Shown: positions 1-9,229 of the stretch, piece after piece
Layout: each line of letters begins with the position of its first letter
How positions within the stretch are numbered: the first letter of the stretch is position 1
Source: Pseudoglutamicibacter albus
GTDB lineage: Bacteria > Actinomycetota > Actinomycetes > Actinomycetales > Micrococcaceae
Direction: 5' to 3'
NCBI RefSeq assembly: GCF_022346425.1
Contig: NZ_JAKRCW010000004.1
Location: 1-64,000 of the forward strand
Length of the DNA stretch: 64,000 nucleotides
Translations under genes and position numbers: made by a program
The notes under the pieces: generated by a model
Databases searched by the model: none
What the model was told of the DNA's origin: nothing
What the model saw: the letters and a program-made list of their open reading frames with translations, nothing else

Positions 1-155
<155 letters not shown>

Positions 156-253
156 GTCTGTACCGAAGTTCTGAGATGCCGAGACTCTGTAAGTCCGTGG
201 CTCTGTAACGAGCGTTTCGCTCGAGCCAGATGCTCGTCCGCTGGTTATAAGCG

Positions 254-1666
254 CTAGATGTGGTGGTGGAGGCGGCGTGCGGCCTCGGCGATCGAGCCAG
301 ACAGCGACGGGTAGATCGTCACGGTATCTGCCAGATCATCAACGTTGAGGTGTTTGCGCACCGCGGTCGCGATCGGATAGATCAGCTCGGAGGCACGCGG
401 AGCCACAACAACCCCGCCCAGCACGGTACCGCTACCCTTACGGGCGAAAATCTTGATGAAGCCACGCTTGATGCCCATCATCTTCGCGCGCGGATTCGTC
501 GCCAAGTCCAGCATGAACGAGTCCGCCGCGACAGCCCCCTGATCAACGAGCGCCTGCGTAATACCGACCGTTGCAATCTCTGGGGAGGTGAACACGTTGG
601 AGGCGACCTCATCCACCTTCAACGGGGTCAGGGCATCGCCCATCATGTGAGCCACCGCGATACGCCCCTGCATCGCCGCTACCGAGGCGAGCGGGAACAC
701 ACCCGTGCAGTCACCGGCAGCGTAAATGTGCGGGACAGTGGTGCGGGAGACCCCATCGACCGTGATGTGCCCAGACTCAGCAACAGCAACACCGGCCTCT
801 TCAAGACCCATCTCGGCCGTGTTCGGGATCGCACCCACCGCAACCAAGCAGTGGGAACCTTCAACCGTGGTCCCGTCAGAGAGCGCAACCGTGACGCGGT
901 CACCATCACGAACTACAGAATTAGCGCGGACCTCGGAACGGACCTCAACACCGTTCTCCTGGAACACGTCCTCAAGCAAACGTGCCGCGTCCTCATCCTC
1001 GCCGGGAAGAACACGGTCACGCGAAGACACCAGCGTCACGCGAGTGCCCAACAGGTTATAAGCGGACGCGAACTCGGCACCCGTAACACCTGAACCAATC
1101 ACGATCAGGTGTTCGGGGTTCTCCTTCATCTCATAGACCTGCTTCCAGGTCATGATCCGCTCGCCATCAGGAACAGCGGTCGGCAATTCACGCGGATGCG
1201 CACCCACCGCAACAATCACATAGTCGGCATCGAAACGGGCCGTGGAGCCATCCTTAGACTCAACTTCCACGGTGTGCGTACCCACCAAACGGCCGCGGCC
1301 ATCGACCACCTCAACGCCGGCTTTGACAAGACCAGAACGGATGTCGGCCGACTGCTCGGCAGCCAACGCCAGCAGACGTTCATTGATATAGCCGAGGTCG
1401 GCATCGACCTCATGTTCGTCCGTACCGCGGATCGTCAAATCGTTCGCAACGGAAACCCGGCGGATAGCGTCAGCGGAACCGATCAGGGTCTTCGAAGGCA
1501 CAACGTCAGTCAGAACGGCCGAACCGCCCGTCCCCTGCTCTTCAATCAGGGTCACCTGTGCACCCAACTGTGCACCGACCATCGCCGCTTCATAACCGCC
1601 TGGGCCGCCACCAATAATGACAAGACGTGGAGAAGTAAAATCAACTTGAGCGCTCACAGCCTCCAT
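254..1666 (-). CDS. lpdA: NAD(P)H-quinone dehydrogenase, LpdA-type flavoprotein disulfide reductase homologue
   Basis: A 470-residue pyridine-nucleotide-disulfide oxidoreductase. An FAD-binding GGGPGG lies at residues 19-24, a second Rossmann motif GSGVTGAEF near 190, and a C-terminal dimerisation domain follows. The region that normally holds the redox-active CxxxxC reads GGSAVLTDVVPSK and has no cysteine. The C-terminal HPTLSE motif of true lipoamide dehydrogenases reads YPSLSG. It is therefore not a lipoamide dehydrogenase. The same situation is known for mycobacterial LpdA (Rv3303c), an NAD(P)H:quinone reductase, so cytosolic quinone reduction is the best guess. I chose the ATG at 1666 because a GGAG sits about ten bases upstream; an open frame continues to 1810 but lacks a comparable site. 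Confidence 0.85.
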   Translation of the reverse strand: MEAVSAQVDFTSPRLVIIGGGPGGYEAAMVGAQLGAQVTLIEEQGTGGSAVLTDVVPSKTLIGSADAIRRVSVANDLTIRGTDEHEVDADLGYINERLLALAAEQSADIRSGLVKAGVEVVDGRGRLVGTHTVEVESKDGSTARFDADYVIVAVGAHPRELPTAVPDGERIMTWKQVYEMKENPEHLIVIGSGVTGAEFASAYNLLGTRVTLVSSRDRVLPGEDEDAARLLEDVFQENGVEVRSEVRANSVVRDGDRVTVALSDGTTVEGSHCLVAVGAIPNTAEMGLEEAGVAVAESGHITVDGVSRTTVPHIYAAGDCTGVFPLASVAAMQGRIAVAHMMGDALTPLKVDEVASNVFTSPEIATVGITQALVDQGAVAADSFMLDLATNPRAKMMGIKRGFIKIFARKGSGTVLGGVVVAPRASELIYPIATAVRKHLNVDDLADTVTIYPSLSGSIAEAARRLHHHI

Positions 1667-1842
1667 TGTGTCATCTCCAGCACACAAGCGCTGGCTAACG
1701 CACAAGCCGACCGGCACGGCGTAAAGGCGCGCGCACCGCTCAAACTTGATACGATGGACACGAATGCGCGCGAGCGCTGTCATCATCGCTTTGGACTGAA
1801 ACCATTGCATTGACCTAATGCTTTGCCCCTAGGAGGCCATCC

Positions 1843-2148
1843 GTGTACTCGGCCGATGGAAAGAACAAGAACCACTCAGGTGAAGGCCACGCAGTCAGCA
1901 ACATCATCCTGTTCCTGGTGCTGTTCGGAATTCTCCTCGCAGGTATTTACGCACTCAGTTTCGCTGACCTGCATGACCCAGCTAAGGCCTGGTTCCCATT
2001 CATTGCCTGTGTAGTGGGCGGCACGCTCGCATTCGGCATCGGTAAACACGTGACCGGCCGCTCCAACAAGAACCCGGACGTCACCGCTAACGAAGCCGGT
2101 GCATTGGACTCTGTGGACGACGAGTACCGTAAAGCCGTCTCCAAGTAA
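1843..2148 (+). CDS. small conserved membrane protein, function unknown
   Basis: A 101-residue protein beginning with GTG behind a strong AGGAGG (1831-1836). A hydrophilic N-terminus is followed by two predicted membrane helices (about residues 20-42 and 50-67) and a charged C-terminal tail. Many actinobacteria carry such a two-helix protein next to lpdA or mfd, but I do not recognise a named domain. It is transcribed alone, divergent from lpdA, and ends before a strong terminator at 2185-2220, so it looks like a single-gene unit. Confidence 0.75.
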   Translation: MYSADGKNKNHSGEGHAVSNIILFLVLFGILLAGIYALSFADLHDPAKAWFPFIACVVGGTLAFGIGKHVTGRSNKNPDVTANEAGALDSVDDEYRKAVSK

Positions 2149-2184
2149 GCACGACTTATAAGCAACACGGCCTATATACCTGAA

Positions 2185-2222
2185 GGTGGGGCGCATCCGC
2201 TACGGATGCGCCCCACCTTTCT
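2185..2222 (+). terminator. intrinsic terminator after the small membrane protein gene
   Basis: A perfect 15-bp stem (2185-2199 with 2203-2217), a 3-base loop and a following TTTCT. It lies between convergent genes and may also stop transcription from mfd. Confidence 0.85.
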
Positions 2223-2266
2223 GCTTGTAGCTTTTTCGGCTACCGGCCGCTCTCCTCGGCCGCTGA

Positions 2267-2300
2267 ACGGCCTAGGACTCCCCACGGCCTAGGATTCCCC
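2267..2300. repeat. 17-bp tandem repeat across the mfd stop codon
   Basis: Two copies of a 17-bp unit (2267-2283 and 2284-2300) identical at 16 of 17 positions. The right copy contains the last codons and TAG stop of mfd; the left copy repeats them just downstream, so a second TAG appears 17 bases later in another frame. Confidence 0.85.
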
Positions 2301-5300
2301 GAACACGGACGTCAGGAACGTCTCGACCCAGTCGAGTAGCTCTTGGTCGGCGAGCCGTTGCGCACCGATCCCTTTCCCCTTGGGGAACGGAACCAGGATC
2401 GCCTTCAACGCAGGCTTATGCATCGCCCCCGGATAGAGGCGCTTCATCCGCATCACACGCGATTCAGCGATGTTATCCGGAGCGAACCGGATGTAGTTAC
2501 CTTGAGCCTGGATCTCGTTGATGTTCACCGAACGCGCCACAATACGCACCCGCGCAACCGAAACCAGCAGCTGCGCGGCCTCCGGGAGTTCACCGTAACG
2601 GTCCTGCAGCTCCTCAACCACCGCATCGACCGTTGCAGGCTCAGTTGCCTGCGCCAGCTTCCGGTACGCCTCCAAGCGCAAGCGTTCACTCGGAACGTAG
2701 GTTTCCGGGAAGTGAGCGTTCAACGGAAGCTCGATCTTCATTTCCTTGGCCGTAGCGTCCGTATCGCCCTTGAACGCGGCCACGGCCTCACCCACCAGGC
2801 GGATATACAAGTCAAAACCGACACCTTGGATGTGGCCGGACTGCTCGCCACCCAGAAGGTTGCCTGCGCCGCGCAACTCGAGGTCCTTCATCGCCAACTG
2901 GTGCCCCGAACCCAGCTCGTTATGGGCTGCAACCGCTTTGAGGCGCTCAAGCGCAACCTCACCCAAAGGACGCTCCGGATCCCACAAGAAATACGCGTAC
3001 GCACGGTCACGGCCACGGCCCACACGCCCACGCAACTGATGCAGCTGGGACAGGCCATAGATGTTCGCGCGATCCACAATCAGAGTGTTCGCGTTCGCGA
3101 TATCCAGGCCGGTTTCGATGATGGTCGTGGACACGAGCACGTCATAACGGCCCTCCCAGAAATCCACCATGATCTGCTCAAGCCGGCTCTCCGACATCCG
3201 GCCGTGCGCCACAGCGATCCGCGCTTCCGGGACCAGCTCGGCGAGCTGACCGGCAACCTTATCGATCGAGGACACCCGGTTATGCACATAGAAAACCTGG
3301 CCCTCACGCATCAGCTCACGCCGAATCGCTGCCACCACCTGCTTATCCGTGTACGGGCCCACATACGTCAAAACCGGGTGCCGCTCCTCCGGCGGGGTCG
3401 CCAGGGTCGAGGTCTCACGGATCCCGGACAGCGACATCTCCAGCGTGCGTGGAATCGGGGTTGCAGACATCGCCAAGACATCCACGTTGGTGCGCAGCTT
3501 CTTCAACTGCTCCTTATGTTCGACGCCGAAACGCTGTTCCTCGTCCACCACAATCAGGCCCAGATCCTTGAACTGAACCTGGTTCGAGAGCAACCGGTGC
3601 GTGCCGATCACCACATCGACCGTGCCATCGGCAAGCCCGGCAATCGTCTCTTTCGACTCCTTAGCGGTCTGGAAACGCGAGAGCGCCCGCACAGCAACCG
3701 GGAAGCCCGCGAAACGCTCGGTGAACGTCTCAAAATGCTGGCGGGCAAGCAGCGTGGTCGGAACCAGAACCGCAACCTGCTTGCCGTCCTGGATCGCCTT
3801 GAACGCGGCCCGCACAGCAACCTCGGTCTTACCGAAACCCACATCACCTGAGATCAGACGGTCCATCGGGACCTCGGACTCCATGTCTTTTTTGACCTCA
3901 TCGATCGTGGTCAACTGATCCGGAGTCTCAACGTACGGAAACGCTGCCTCAAGTTCGGCCTGCCACGGAGTGTCCGGGGCGAACGCGTGCCCGCGGGAAG
4001 CCATCCGCGCCGAATACAGTTTCACCAGCTCACCGGCGATCTCCCGGACCGCGCGCCGCGCCTTCGACTTCGTCTGCGACCAGTCCGAACCACCCATCTT
4101 CGACAGCGTCGGCTGATCCCCACCCACATAACGGGTGATCTGATCCAGCTGATCCGTCGGGACAAACAACCGGTCCCCCGGCGCCCCGCGCTTAGACGGC
4201 GCGTACTCGATCACCAAATATTCACGCACCGCGCCTGCGGTCTTACGCTGCTGCATTTCCTTGAAGCGCCCGATGCCGTGCTGGTCGTGGACAACATAGT
4301 CGCCTTCTTCAAGGGTCAACGGGTCAACAGCGTGCCGCCGACGCGAGGCAAGCTTTTTCGTGGAGCGTGCCACTGCCGAGCTTGCCCGGCCCAGAACATC
4401 GGCTTCGGTGAGGAACGCGAGCTTGAGGCCATCGAGAACGAAACCGTTGCCGGCGAGCGCTTGGGTCACCTGAATCACCCCGGCCCGGGGTTCTTCATCG
4501 ATCGATTCGACGCGGTTGACGGCGATATCGGCGTCAGCGAACAACTCAACCAGACGGTTGGCAGGCCCGGCGCCGTCGGTGACCACCACAACTGACCATT
4601 CGTCACGGATCCGGCCGCCCACGTATTGAAGCATCTGGGCGACATCCCCCCGCCACGCGGCAGGCTCGCGGGCCGGGATCCGAACTGTCAGCCCCTCCTG
4701 GACCAGCTCCTCATCTGCGCCGAGCGCAGTCATAGTCCACCACGCAAGCCCTGCGTCTAAGACCTCGGACCGGACTTGAGCGAGCGTCTGGAAACCGGCG
4801 GCCGCCGCATCGTGGGTTGATCCACCCGTGACCTGCGATATATCAACCGGTGCTTCGGCACCCATCGCGGCAGAAGACCACGAGGCTTCCAAGAACTCTG
4901 CGTTCGTGGCCAGCAGATCCGCCGCACGCCCAGAAACCCGCTCCGGATCGGCAACAATCACCACCGAGCCTGGCCCGAAGACTGAAGACAACGGAACCAT
5001 CTTCTCGGCAAGCAAAGGCGCCAAAGACTCCATGCCCTCAACGCTGAGCCCGGCAGCGATCTTCTCAAGCATGTCCCGGGCACCCGGCATCGAATCCGCA
5101 AGCCCCCGGGCACGCTCACGCACCCCGGAATCCACCAACATTTCACGGCACGGAGGGCACTCAACCCGCTCCAGGGATGCGTCCTCTCCCATCATGGAAC
5201 GCTGATCAGCAACCGAGAAATACGTGATCTCCTCGATCTCGTCACCAAAGAAATCCACACGCACCGGATGCTCTTGAGTTGGCGGGAACACGTCAATAAT

Positions 5301-5885
5301 CCCGCCACGCACCGCGAACTCACCGCGGTTGGCCACCATATCCACGCGCGAATACGCGGCGGCCGCGAGCGCCTCAACCACCGCATCGAAATCCTGTTCA
5401 GCTCCGCGCACCAGCTCAACCGGCTCCAACGCGCCCAGCCCATCCACGATCGGCTGGATCAGCGAGCGCACCGGCATCACAACAACTTTGAGAGCTTCAT
5501 CACGAACATGAAGCCGCCGCAAAACATTCAAACGGCGGCCCACCGTATCCGACTTCGGGGAAAGCCGCTCGTGCGGCAGCGTCTCCCACGCCGGGAACTC
5601 CTCAACCGCACCGTGAGGCATATAGCTACCCAACGCATCGACCAGGTCCCCCGCCGCACGGCCTGTGGCCGTCACCACGACCGTCACAGCGCGAGCCGCC
5701 CCTTCTGCGGCATCGGCTGGCTGCGGCAAAGCCTGGGCGATCTGCGCGACCAACGGCGGCCGCATGCCTTCAGGTGCCGCGATCTCTTTTTCGTCCCCAG
5801 CATCCGGTCCACGCTCGGCAGAAACCCGAATCCGCTCAAAGGCAGAATCCTTCGATAGCGCGGTGAGCAGACCGTTCAGGGACAT
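2289..5885 (-). CDS. mfd: transcription-repair coupling factor
   Basis: A 1198-residue protein of normal Mfd length. The N-terminal third is UvrB-like. A CarD-like RNA polymerase interaction domain begins near residue 530 (VVHDQHGIGRF). The RecG-like translocase has Walker A GDVGFGKT near 681 and the DEEQ box near 783, and a TRCF C-terminal domain follows. Mfd removes RNA polymerase stalled at lesions and recruits UvrA. The start at 5885 has AGGAAGG six bases upstream; the open frame to 5945 is rejected. The last codons and stop lie in a 17-bp tandem duplication. Confidence 0.97.
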   Translation of the reverse strand: MSLNGLLTALSKDSAFERIRVSAERGPDAGDEKEIAAPEGMRPPLVAQIAQALPQPADAAEGAARAVTVVVTATGRAAGDLVDALGSYMPHGAVEEFPAWETLPHERLSPKSDTVGRRLNVLRRLHVRDEALKVVVMPVRSLIQPIVDGLGALEPVELVRGAEQDFDAVVEALAAAAYSRVDMVANRGEFAVRGGIIDVFPPTQEHPVRVDFFGDEIEEITYFSVADQRSMMGEDASLERVECPPCREMLVDSGVRERARGLADSMPGARDMLEKIAAGLSVEGMESLAPLLAEKMVPLSSVFGPGSVVIVADPERVSGRAADLLATNAEFLEASWSSAAMGAEAPVDISQVTGGSTHDAAAAGFQTLAQVRSEVLDAGLAWWTMTALGADEELVQEGLTVRIPAREPAAWRGDVAQMLQYVGGRIRDEWSVVVVTDGAGPANRLVELFADADIAVNRVESIDEEPRAGVIQVTQALAGNGFVLDGLKLAFLTEADVLGRASSAVARSTKKLASRRRHAVDPLTLEEGDYVVHDQHGIGRFKEMQQRKTAGAVREYLVIEYAPSKRGAPGDRLFVPTDQLDQITRYVGGDQPTLSKMGGSDWSQTKSKARRAVREIAGELVKLYSARMASRGHAFAPDTPWQAELEAAFPYVETPDQLTTIDEVKKDMESEVPMDRLISGDVGFGKTEVAVRAAFKAIQDGKQVAVLVPTTLLARQHFETFTERFAGFPVAVRALSRFQTAKESKETIAGLADGTVDVVIGTHRLLSNQVQFKDLGLIVVDEEQRFGVEHKEQLKKLRTNVDVLAMSATPIPRTLEMSLSGIRETSTLATPPEERHPVLTYVGPYTDKQVVAAIRRELMREGQVFYVHNRVSSIDKVAGQLAELVPEARIAVAHGRMSESRLEQIMVDFWEGRYDVLVSTTIIETGLDIANANTLIVDRANIYGLSQLHQLRGRVGRGRDRAYAYFLWDPERPLGEVALERLKAVAAHNELGSGHQLAMKDLELRGAGNLLGGEQSGHIQGVGFDLYIRLVGEAVAAFKGDTDATAKEMKIELPLNAHFPETYVPSERLRLEAYRKLAQATEPATVDAVVEELQDRYGELPEAAQLLVSVARVRIVARSVNINEIQAQGNYIRFAPDNIAESRVMRMKRLYPGAMHKPALKAILVPFPKGKGIGAQRLADQELLDWVETFLTSVFGES

Positions 5886-6038
5886 GCAACGCCTTCCTCT
5901 TCCCTTGTCAAGTTCATGCGTCAAGAGACCAACCGGGTCCGTCACACGTCAGCGCGACAGGCCATACTATTAGATGCACACATCATCCTATCGGTGCCTA
6001 CCGGCCCGAAATTAACAGCAGAAAGCGAGTGCATACCC

Positions 6039-6530
6039 ATGGCTTTGTCCTCCTCCACAAACATCAACGCTTCGATCCCAGAGGTTATCGAGGCAACCGC
6101 GGCCCGCGAAGTAGCCGAATCCTTGGCAGCGCGCGCCCAGGGCGAGCTCGTTGATCACAGCGTCAGCGGTGACGCCGCATCCCCAACCGTGACCATGACC
6201 GTGTCCATCTCGGGCGAGCGCCTGCCAAGCTTCCTCTCGAGCATCATCAAGAACGGCTTGAAGGTCACCATCACCGAAGACTGGAAGTACACGTCCGGCG
6301 CTGATCAGGCTGAAGCTGAGCTCTCCGCACAGGTCGGTGGCGTCCCGGTTTCCTTCTCCGGCACCGAAACCCTCAAGGCCCAGGGCGATGCCACCGAGAT
6401 GAGCTTCACCGGTGATGTCAAGAGCGGCATCCCACTGCTCGGCTCGAAGATCGCTAAGCACGCTGAACCAATGGTCGAGCGCATCCTCTCGGCCCGCGCC
6501 GAGGCCATCAGCGCACAGATCGCAAAATAA
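6039..6530 (+). CDS. DUF2505 domain-containing protein
   Basis: A 163-residue protein matching the actinobacterial DUF2505 family in length and in its alternating beta-strand/helix pattern (START-like fold). It has no signal peptide and no membrane helix. The family has no established function; the fold suggests binding of a hydrophobic ligand. The ATG at 6039 begins the family-like region; its ribosome-binding site is weak and the frame is open back to 5916, so the start is uncertain. It is divergent from mfd and ends before a terminator at 6573-6606. The stop region is duplicated with a period of 16 bases, giving TAA, TAA and TAG in three frames within 25 bases. Confidence 0.75.
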   Translation: MALSSSTNINASIPEVIEATAAREVAESLAARAQGELVDHSVSGDAASPTVTMTVSISGERLPSFLSSIIKNGLKVTITEDWKYTSGADQAEAELSAQVGGVPVSFSGTETLKAQGDATEMSFTGDVKSGIPLLGSKIAKHAEPMVERILSARAEAISAQIAK

Positions 6531-6572
6531 GCAGCTCTCGAAGTAAGTAGCTTCGACAAGCAGCCACCAGTT

Positions 6573-6606
6573 ATTCGCGCCCGAGACCCTCGGGCGCGAA
6601 TTATTT
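6573..6606 (+). terminator. intrinsic terminator after the DUF2505 gene
   Basis: A 13-bp stem (6573-6585 with 6589-6601), a 3-base loop, then TTATTT. Confidence 0.85.
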
Positions 6607-6729
6607 GGCCCGAAATATACGGGCACATAGCCGCGCGCCAGCACCTCAGCGGTAAATCTTCGTTAGGATATTGCTTTGGTGCGCCGGGAAGTCTGGTCGG
6701 CAATGGAAACACGTACGCAGGAGAGTTCC

Positions 6730-8244
6730 TTGAAGCAACCAGAAAACAACGATGCCGCAGCTGATCCGCTAGAGGCTACAGAGAACCTGGAAACAGGTAA
6801 CGCCCAGGACGACAGCCAGGACATTGACGGCCAGCAGCACAACGACGAGGAGAATAAGCCTCGTTTGCTGTCTAAGCCGCGCGAAGACACGGTTGCTATC
6901 CAGCATCCCGAGGACGGCCACGTCTATCACGTCCCCTTCGATGACCTGACGCACTTCCAGACTCCCCCGGCTCGTGCCGGTCAATCCAAGTTCAGCCACC
7001 GGATCGGCAACATCCTCCGCTCGGATTCGATCGGCGGCATTTTGCTCATCATCGCCGCCATCGCGGCAGTCACGGTGGCTAACACCCCGCTACAGGACTG
7101 GTACTACGGTGTACGCGATTCCCATTTCGTGTTGCCGCTAGGTTTCACCACGATCGACATGTCGATCGGCCATTGGGCCTCCGATGGACTGCTCGCCGTG
7201 TTCTTCTTCGTGGTCGGTCTTGAACTGAAAACAGAGTTCGTCTCTGGCGGGCTACGTAACTTCAAGCACGCTATCCCGCCGATGGCTGCCGCCATCGGCG
7301 GGGTCGCGGTGCCCGCGCTCATCTACCTGCTGGTCAACATCGGCCAGCCCGCATCCACGGTGCACGGTTGGGCCATCCCGGCGGCAACCGACATCGCGTT
7401 CGCTGTCGCGGTGCTTGCCGTAGTCGGTGCGTGGCTTCCAACCCCGGCCAAGCTGTTCCTGCTCACGCTTGCGGTGGTTGATGACCTGATCGCGATCATC
7501 ATTATCGCGGTCTTCTACTCCTCCGATATTTCGCTTGTGTGGCTCGGGCTCTCGCTCGTGCCGATCGCTATCTACGGCACGCTCGCGCAACTGTTCCCTA
7601 ACTTCTTCCGCCGCCAGAACTGGGCCCCGTGGGTCATCCTGCTGGGCCTTGGGTTCCTCGCGTGGGTCTTCATGTTGAACTCCGGGATCCACGCGACCAT
7701 CGCGGGTGTTCTGCTCGGCTTCACGGTGCCTGCCAAGATCAAGAAGGGGCATCGAGGCATCCCACTCACCGAGGTACTCGCCCACCGTGTTGGCCCGTTC
7801 TCGACCGGGATTGCGGTGCCGATCTTCGCGTTCTTCGCAGCGGGCGTGACTGTTGCGGGCATGGACGCGTTCAAGACCGCGATGGCTGACACCGTGGTGT
7901 GGGGCATCATCCTCGGCCTCGTGGTCGGTAAGCCTCTGGGCATCATGGGTGCCACATGGCTCATCACCCGCACTCCAGCCGCCGAACTGGATCCGAGGAT
8001 CAAGTGGGGCGATCTGCTGGGGGTCACGATGGTTGCAGGCATCGGCTTCACGGTCGCTCTGCTCGTCGCTGAGCTCTCTTTCGGCACCGACTCCTTGCAC
8101 GGTGAGGACGCGAAGATCGCGATCCTCCTGGCCTCCGTTCTGGCGGCCGTACTCGCGAGCATCTGGCTCGCCCCACGTAACCGCCGCTACAAGCTGCAGG
8201 CGCAGCAAGAGAAGGCTCAGGAACGCAGCCACGTCAAGTACTGA
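6730..8244 (+). CDS. nhaA: Na+/H+ antiporter NhaA
   Basis: A membrane antiporter of about 504 residues with some twelve helices from residue ~100 on. The paired aspartates of NhaA appear in VVDDLIAIIII near residue 249, and the family motif DIAFAVAVL precedes them. It exports Na+ in exchange for protons. The N-terminus has about 90 hydrophilic, acidic residues not found in the E. coli protein. The start is uncertain: TTG at 6730 has AGGAG six bases upstream (6719-6723), while in-frame ATG 6703 and GTG 6676 have weaker sites. It is monocistronic and ends at a terminator (8294-8330). Confidence 0.93.
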   Translation: MKQPENNDAAADPLEATENLETGNAQDDSQDIDGQQHNDEENKPRLLSKPREDTVAIQHPEDGHVYHVPFDDLTHFQTPPARAGQSKFSHRIGNILRSDSIGGILLIIAAIAAVTVANTPLQDWYYGVRDSHFVLPLGFTTIDMSIGHWASDGLLAVFFFVVGLELKTEFVSGGLRNFKHAIPPMAAAIGGVAVPALIYLLVNIGQPASTVHGWAIPAATDIAFAVAVLAVVGAWLPTPAKLFLLTLAVVDDLIAIIIIAVFYSSDISLVWLGLSLVPIAIYGTLAQLFPNFFRRQNWAPWVILLGLGFLAWVFMLNSGIHATIAGVLLGFTVPAKIKKGHRGIPLTEVLAHRVGPFSTGIAVPIFAFFAAGVTVAGMDAFKTAMADTVVWGIILGLVVGKPLGIMGATWLITRTPAAELDPRIKWGDLLGVTMVAGIGFTVALLVAELSFGTDSLHGEDAKIAILLASVLAAVLASIWLAPRNRRYKLQAQQEKAQERSHVKY

Positions 8245-8293
8245 CCACCCTCGGGCATGGACTGTTCCGCCACACATGCCAGTGCTTAAAGGT

Positions 8294-8330
8294 GAGGGGC
8301 TCCGGTTGATCATTCAACCGGAGCCCCTCT
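8294..8330 (+). terminator. terminator between convergent nhaA and pth
   Basis: A perfect 16-bp stem (8294-8309 with 8314-8329) with a TCAT loop. The T-tract is poor, so efficiency is uncertain. The remainder of 8245-8493 shows nothing recognisable. Confidence 0.7.
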
Positions 8331-8493
8331 GTCATCACTCGCACCCTTGAGGTGTCTTCGACACTACAGACCGAGCCTCAATAAACCCTGGGATAGTCAT
8401 GGAAAACCCCCAGTAATCTGGTGAACATCGCCTGATACTGGCTACCGTGAACCCCAGCGGAAGGCGGCCAGGCTCAGCCCGAGGTCGTCAGTC

Positions 8494-9045
8494 TCAGAAG
8501 GTATTGATCAGTTTCTCTACCTCGTCCGCAGCGTCTGAGAGGGTTATCGGCAACGTTTTTCGCTCTTGTGCGGAGAAATCGGAGAGCACATAGTCGGCGA
8601 CCTGTTGCCTACCTGGGGGCCGCCCCACACCTACACGGATGCGCCAATACTCCCGAGTCCCCAACGCCTTGGTGATGTCGCGTAAGCCGTTGTGCCCGGC
8701 TTCCGAGCCGCCGAGCCGCGGCTGTGTCGTGTCAAAGCCCAGTTCGATCTCGTCGTGGATCGCGATCACGTTGGTTGCCGGTATCCCGAAGTATTTCGAG
8801 ACGCTGGAGACGGCGCCGCCTACACGGTTCATGAGTGTTGTGGGCTTGATGAGCGCAACCCGCGGCCCTCCTATGCCCAGCCGCCCTTCAAGCAGCATGC
8901 ACCGTTGCGCGGAGGCCGCTTTGAACGTGCCGCCGATGCGGCCGGCGAGTTCATCGGCAACCATGAAGCCGATGTTGTGTCGATTTTTCGCATACCGGGC
9001 GCCTGTATTACCCAGGCCAGCGATGAGGAACATGTCAGAAGCCAT
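8494..9045 (-). CDS. pth: peptidyl-tRNA hydrolase
   Basis: A 183-residue Pth1-family enzyme that releases peptides from tRNAs dropped by the ribosome. The N-terminal GLGN (residues 10-13), the catalytic His23 in RHN, the LMN motif, HDE and GHNG are all present. The usual GLGNPG reads GLGNTG, a small departure. pth normally lies next to rplY and prs in actinobacteria; here phoA lies between. A second, unrelated hydrolase of the PTH2 type is encoded at 60489-61139. The start is the first of two nearby ATGs; the ribosome-binding site is weak. Confidence 0.95.
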   Translation of the reverse strand: MASDMFLIAGLGNTGARYAKNRHNIGFMVADELAGRIGGTFKAASAQRCMLLEGRLGIGGPRVALIKPTTLMNRVGGAVSSVSKYFGIPATNVIAIHDEIELGFDTTQPRLGGSEAGHNGLRDITKALGTREYWRIRVGVGRPPGRQQVADYVLSDFSAQERKTLPITLSDAADEVEKLINTF

Positions 9046-9066
9046 GCTTCAAGGGTATCTACGCGA

Positions 9067-9123
9067 GCCTGCAACGACTGCACCGGCTTGAAACTGCAGT
9101 GCCAGCTTGAAACGACTGCGCCA
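9067..9123. repeat. 19-bp tandem repeat upstream of pth
   Basis: Three 19-bp units (9067-9085, 9086-9104, 9105-9123), each about 15 of 19 identical to its neighbour, with a decayed fourth unit running into the phoA terminator. They lie in the presumed pth leader. Confidence 0.7.
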
Positions 9124-9169
9124 GCCTAAAACATCGGTACCGCCGTGGGCGTCCACGGCGGTACCGATG
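9124..9169 (-). terminator. intrinsic terminator of phoA
   Basis: A perfect 17-bp stem (9132-9148 with 9153-9169) and 4-base loop, followed on the minus strand by a TTTTA tract. Confidence 0.85.
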
Positions 9170-9229
9170 GGGTTCTGAGAACGCGCGGGATCGTGTGTCC
9201 CGGCGCTTTCAGAAGGTTCTTGGGTCTAG

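Noticed and set aside
7252-8313. 353-codon frame opposite nhaA
   Set aside because: Arg/Asp/His-rich antisense shadow; nhaA is certain.
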